Part shown: positions 4,675-7,556 of the stretch, in pieces
Position numbering within the stretch: position 1 is the first letter of the stretch
How the letters are laid out: every line of letters begins with the position of its first letter
NCBI GenBank assembly: GCA_016839995.1
Contig: JAEOTD010000031.1
Location: forward strand, 1-7,556
Origin: Candidatus Hermodarchaeota archaeon
GTDB taxonomy: Archaea; Asgardarchaeota; Hermodarchaeia; Hermodarchaeales; Hermodarchaeaceae
Direction of reading: 5' to 3'
Length of the DNA: 7,556 nucleotides
Position numbers and translations under genes: made by a program
The notes under the pieces: model-generated
Seen by the model: only the letters and a program-made list of their open reading frames with translations
The model's database searches: none
Told to the model about the DNA's origin: nothing

Positions 4675-5721
4675 ATGCGAGCCCGAACCTACTATATCAT
4701 TGGGATTGTTAGCCTGATTCTCATTATTATCTGGCTTCATATTGCCCTCTTACCCATTGGTGGAATATTTGCGATCGTTGCGATACTCACCAATCCCACC
4801 AATGTAATAGTATGGATTCTTCCAGCATTTGCCCTCTTTGGGCTTGCATATATTCTACGAGCAGTCCGTTGGTGGGTTCTTCTACGACCTTTTAAAACAA
4901 AAGGAAATCCCGCAAATCAATTTCCCATGCTCGTTGGGGGAATATTCCTTACTTATGTCGCTCCTTTACGTGCAGGAGACCTTGCTACCCCGTATTGGCT
5001 TCGAGAAAAACAAGGTACCCGATTCACGGCAGGACTTGCCTCAATAGTGTGGGCTCGAGTACTCGACTTTGCAGCTTTGATACTAATCGTCATTGTATCT
5101 GGGTTTCTTATCTTCGGAACTCTTACAGGTCAAGTATTAGGTTACCTAGTTTCCGGAATAGTCGTTGCAGTTGCCTTTGTCATATTTTTCATTCTAATTC
5201 GGAATGATCGGTTCGTCGGGTTGATGTCGAGGATTGCTGGTCGTTTGTTTAAACCATCTGAACGACTGAAAGATGAAGTACCTTCCTTTGTGGAAAACTT
5301 TGCTATCGACCTTCGTACAGATATCGGAAGTCGAAACTCAGGCTGGGCATTTCTACTTAGTGTTCCTATTTGGATGCTAGAAACGGCGAAGCTAGTCTTC
5401 ATTGCTCAGATATTCGGTCAACTTGTTACCCTGCAACAATCTATGTTCATCTTAGGAATCAGCTATATGACCGGACATCTTTTGGCCATTCTCCTTCCAG
5501 CGGGAATTAGTATATTCATCACTCAAACCGCTGCAATCACCCTTGCACTACAAGGTTGGGGCATTGCCGCAGCTGCCAGCATTGCCCTCATAGATGCCTT
5601 GGTCTATATCATCAGTTTAACCATTCTTGGGGCACCTTCCATCTCTACGATGGGTCGTGGGTATCGTGAGCTTCAAGACGTCGAAGAGGTTACAGTGTTA
5701 GAAGACAAAGAAGATGGATAG
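4675..5721 (+). CDS. UPF0104/AglD-like polytopic membrane protein (LPG-synthase TM family)
   Basis: A 348-residue integral membrane protein with about eight hydrophobic segments, of the lysylphosphatidylglycerol-synthase transmembrane/UPF0104 family. In archaea this domain also forms the C-terminal half of the N-glycosylation protein AglD. Counted from ATG 4675, the first membrane helix (about 6-23) and the next ones precede the family block YILRAVRWWVLLRPF (59-73). LTYVAPLRAGDLATPYWLRE (92-111) and SIVWARVLDF (123-132) then hold the conserved Arg/Gly/Asp and Arg-x-x-Asp positions. A cytoplasmic loop (about 178-220) separates the two halves, and an acidic tail (EDKEDG) ends the protein. No lysyltransferase domain is attached. 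The start is uncertain: TTG 4666 or GTG 4672 would add only three or one residues. Set among sugar-transfer genes, a role in handling lipid-linked sugars is likely, but transport versus enzyme activity is open. Confidence 0.88.
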   Translation: MRARTYYIIGIVSLILIIIWLHIALLPIGGIFAIVAILTNPTNVIVWILPAFALFGLAYILRAVRWWVLLRPFKTKGNPANQFPMLVGGIFLTYVAPLRAGDLATPYWLREKQGTRFTAGLASIVWARVLDFAALILIVIVSGFLIFGTLTGQVLGYLVSGIVVAVAFVIFFILIRNDRFVGLMSRIAGRLFKPSERLKDEVPSFVENFAIDLRTDIGSRNSGWAFLLSVPIWMLETAKLVFIAQIFGQLVTLQQSMFILGISYMTGHLLAILLPAGISIFITQTAAITLALQGWGIAAAASIALIDALVYIISLTILGAPSISTMGRGYRELQDVEEVTVLEDKEDG

Positions 5722-5734
5722 ACCGAAAAGTTAA

Positions 5735-5766
5735 AGCTGATACAGCTCCCCCAGTGCTTGACTGGG
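5735..5766 (+). other. Two adjacent hairpins before the DUF362 gene
   Basis: AGCTG (5735-5739) pairs with CAGCT (5743-5747), and CCCAGT (5750-5755) pairs with ACTGGG (5761-5766) around the loop GCTTG. They lie between the UPF0104 stop and the DUF362 ribosome-binding site, with no T-tract, so they are probably not a terminator. They could be an mRNA processing or leader structure. Confidence 0.3.
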
Positions 5767-5773
5767 CATTATA

Positions 5774-5778
5774 GGTGA
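5774..5778 (+). promoter_or_regulatory. Ribosome-binding site GGTGA choosing ATG 5784
   Basis: GGTGA (5774-5778) overlaps the possible GTG start at 5775 and lies five bases before ATG 5784, so the ATG is preferred. The arrangement copies that of the GT2 gene (GGTGAG, five bases, ATG). Confidence 0.6.
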
Positions 5779-5783
5779 CTAAC

Positions 5784-6845
5784 ATGAAGAAGACAGATCC
5801 GAGTAAACTTCCTCTTGCCGTTGTCAAAACCACACCGGAAACCTATTTCGACGACGTTGCCCGTCTCTTTAGGCTAGCGAAGTTGGACCAGTTATTTGAT
5901 CCAAAGGTCCGCACCGTTTTGAAGCTCAACATTTCATGGCAAGAGTACTTTCCTTCATGTTCGACCCAACCCTACCAACTTGATGCCACCCTTCGGGAAT
6001 TATCCAAACGTAACTTTTCAGACGTCCTCGCTTTAGAAAACATGACAGTCGTCACTGATGCCCGAACAGGGATGTACAAGAATCGGTATGTTCCCCTTCT
6101 CGAAAAGCATGATGTTCCTTGGACAATTCTCATAGATGAAGAATGGGTGGAAGTGAACCCTTCTCAGCCCATGGTCTTTGGACAAGAAGATATGTTGATG
6201 CCCAAACCGATTATCGATGCCCAAATCATCCACCTTCCGACTTTCAAATGCCATGGACATAGCACTATTACCTGTTCCATGAAGAACGCGTTCGGGTTCC
6301 TTCGGACCGTACGCCATCACTATCATCTTAAAATCCACGAAATCCTTGTTGACTTGCTTCGCATCCAACAAGAGTTCTGCGGTCCCCTCTTCGCTTTTGC
6401 AGATAGCACCATTGCCATGGATGGTGCAGGTCCACGCACTGGACATCCCTATGTCCAAAACTACATCGCTGCTAGCGGAGACCTGGTTGCCCTTGATGCT
6501 CTCTGTGCCCAAATGATTGGTTATGACCCCATGGAAATTGGACACGTACGATTGGCCCATGAACAAGGACTCGGAAACGGCGATCTATGTACAAAGGAAA
6601 TCGTCGGTGATGAAGTCGATGGAGTCTGCTTCGAGTACAAGACAAAACTTGACCCAGTGATTCGATTTGACCGCCTCTTCCGCAGCAGCATCCTTGAACC
6701 CTTTATGATGCGATCCGCCTTCTTCAACGTCAATGTCAAAATCAGCCATTATCTCCGAGACATATGGCTCAAAACACGGGGCAAGAAACACATTGATCGC
6801 ATCATGAAAACTGAATGGGGCAAAATGTTTCGCCGTTATCTCTAA
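5784..6845 (+). CDS. DUF362 family protein
   Basis: A 353-residue protein of the DUF362 family, whose biochemical role is not established. From ATG 5784, residues 9-50 form the first strand and the conserved VLKLNISW region. LPTFKCHGHSTITCSMKNAF (151-170) is the family hallmark (P-K/T-x-K-x-H, then the S/A-x-KN-x-F/G segment). FADSTIAMDGAGPRTGHP (205-222) is the VxDGxxAMEGxGPxxG-type block. ASGDLVALDALCAQMIGYDP (230-249) and HEQGLGNGD (259-267) complete it. Unlike some members, no CxxCxxC ferredoxin motif is seen, so no iron-sulfur cluster is evident. The C-terminal 65 residues are a basic helical tail (KTRGKKHIDRIMKTEWGKMF). It has no signal peptide or membrane helix. It follows the UPF0104 gene by 62 bases in the same direction and may be cotranscribed. 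Confidence 0.88.
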   Translation: MKKTDPSKLPLAVVKTTPETYFDDVARLFRLAKLDQLFDPKVRTVLKLNISWQEYFPSCSTQPYQLDATLRELSKRNFSDVLALENMTVVTDARTGMYKNRYVPLLEKHDVPWTILIDEEWVEVNPSQPMVFGQEDMLMPKPIIDAQIIHLPTFKCHGHSTITCSMKNAFGFLRTVRHHYHLKIHEILVDLLRIQQEFCGPLFAFADSTIAMDGAGPRTGHPYVQNYIAASGDLVALDALCAQMIGYDPMEIGHVRLAHEQGLGNGDLCTKEIVGDEVDGVCFEYKTKLDPVIRFDRLFRSSILEPFMMRSAFFNVNVKISHYLRDIWLKTRGKKHIDRIMKTEWGKMFRRYL

Positions 6846-6882
6846 TCTTGTGTCTCACGCATCTCAGTATCTTTTTAGTTGG

Positions 6883-6912
6883 CATAAGGCTTATGTGGGC
6901 AAAGATGCCACA
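6883..6912 (+). other. Overlapping palindrome and hairpin between DUF362 and the last gene
   Basis: CATAAG (6883-6888) and CTTATG (6890-6895) form a perfect palindrome around a single G. Overlapping it, TGTGGGC (6894-6900) can pair with GCCACA (6907-6912), with one bulged G and the loop AAAGAT. There is no T-tract after them. They may be an operator and/or a leader structure for the downstream gene; a T-rich CTTTTTAG lies just upstream at 6871-6878. Confidence 0.3.
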
Positions 6913-6957
6913 AACCTTACACACCAGGGCTTCTCAACTTGACAATGGGTGCCATCC

Positions 6958-7556
6958 TTGATTGAGGAACAGACGCAACCAGAATCTGAGATTTCTATCT
7001 GGAAACGCTTTTGCAAAGCACTCAACGTCAACGACCTACCTCAACTTTTTCAAGATTCAGGATTTTGGGCAGGTATCATTATCCGTGTTGCAACCCTGAT
7101 TGGATTTCTCATGTTCCTAGATATCGCTGGCGATATCACCGACATGAACGAGCTGGTGTTTGAGGGAATGGCGAACCTCTTGCAAGGGATAAACCCCTAT
7201 GGTCAAAATTATCTCCTTAACACTTTCGCTGGACCTTTCACTCAAGATTACTTCAATTATCCCCCATTTGCTATTCTGTTCCATCTACCGTCCTTGCTGT
7301 GGCCAGGTCCCCCAAGTATTGGTACAATGGATTTCATGCCTGGATTTTTCCTTTTGCATTGGTTCTACGATTTTGTGACCTATTACCGATTATGGCAAAA
7401 TGATCACACCATCATCTCCAAGATTATCTGGATAACTCCTTTCTTCGTATTTGTAGATGTCATCACCTTCATGTCACTTCCCCTAATGCTGGTGACCTTA
7501 TGTCTCCTTAACTTGGAGCGACCGGTGCGAAATGGAGTCTATGCTACACTCCTTGC
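6958..7556 (+). CDS. GT39/GT87-like multi-membrane glycosyltransferase, N-terminal part
   Basis: An open frame runs from 6943, just after the TGA at 6940-6942, to the window end without a stop; about 199 residues from TTG 6958 are visible. TTG 6958 is favoured because GGTG (6948-6951) lies six bases upstream; GTG 6949 has no such site. Residues 1-35 are a polar cytoplasmic segment. A membrane helix (about 36-55, GFWAGIIIRVATLIGFLMFL) leads into the loop DMNELVFEGMANLLQGINPY (62-81). After that come FNYPPFAILFHLPSLLW (99-115) and more hydrophobic segments (about 126-143, 152-185). An acidic first outer loop, the 'LLxGxNPY' motif and a 'YPP' motif before the next helix are typical of GT39/GT87-type glycosyltransferases that use polyprenyl-phosphate sugars. 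The C-terminus is outside the window, so family assignment is tentative. Its natural donor could be made by the GT2 enzyme at 3079. Confidence 0.75.
   Translation, partial: MIEEQTQPESEISIWKRFCKALNVNDLPQLFQDSGFWAGIIIRVATLIGFLMFLDIAGDITDMNELVFEGMANLLQGINPYGQNYLLNTFAGPFTQDYFNYPPFAILFHLPSLLWPGPPSIGTMDFMPGFFLLHWFYDFVTYYRLWQNDHTIISKIIWITPFFVFVDVITFMSLPLMLVTLCLLNLERPVRNGVYATLL

Noticed and set aside
6033..6566. 177-codon minus-strand open frame inside the DUF362 gene
   Set aside because: It lies wholly antisense to a well-supported family protein whose hallmark motifs are encoded on the plus strand. The long frame follows from the codon bias of the real gene.
1..7556. tRNA, rRNA, CRISPR, IS element or prophage signals
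   Set aside because: Read on both strands; no cloverleaf, regular repeats, transposase, integrase or terminal inverted repeats were found.

Overview
The window looks like chromosomal DNA of an archaeon, most likely a member of the Asgard group. This rests on a Ras-like small GTPase, a histone-deacetylase-fold enzyme, a dolichol-phosphate-sugar-synthase-like glycosyltransferase and an AglD/UPF0104-type membrane protein lying together. Archaeal GGTGA or GGAG ribosome-binding sites and TATA-like boxes also fit. The balanced base composition (by eye a little under 50% GC) would suit a Thorarchaeota-like lineage better than the AT-rich Loki or Odin lineages. The placement is inference; no rRNA or other marker gene is present.

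Layout. Positions 1-308 hold the 3' end of a gene I do not recognise. After a hairpin-plus-T-tract terminator comes a small gene (506-874) whose product has a basic amphipathic N-terminus, a Pro/Ser linker and a coiled coil. A T-rich stretch separates it from a convergent AcuC/HDAC-type deacetylase (1020-2177, minus). The deacetylase is divergent from a Ras/Rab-like GTPase (2472-2984, plus). Its G1-G5 motifs are clear, but its first beta strand lies upstream of any usable in-frame start. One extra A in an A4 run would connect it to an ATG at 2404.

The second half reads as a lipid-linked glycan or surface-glycosylation neighbourhood. It has a GT2 polyprenyl-phosphate glycosyltransferase (3079-3777, plus), a sugar-1-phosphate nucleotidyltransferase (3772-4521, minus), a polytopic UPF0104/AglD-like protein (4675-5721, plus), a DUF362 protein (5784-6845, plus) and the start of a multi-membrane protein resembling GT39/GT87 polyprenyl-phosphosugar-dependent glycosyltransferases (6958 to window end). 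A plausible flow is: the nucleotidyltransferase makes an NDP-sugar, the GT2 enzyme loads it onto a polyprenyl phosphate, and the GT87-like enzyme uses the lipid-linked sugar on the outer face. The UPF0104 protein would have a lipid or flippase-like accessory role. The DUF362 protein's role here is unknown.

No tRNA, rRNA, CRISPR array, insertion sequence or recombination site was seen. Genes are compact, and no intergenic gap exceeds 300 bases; the largest is the 294-base region between the deacetylase and GTPase starts. The most unusual spot is the 5' end of the GTPase gene. I see no clearly novel multi-gene defence or mobile system.
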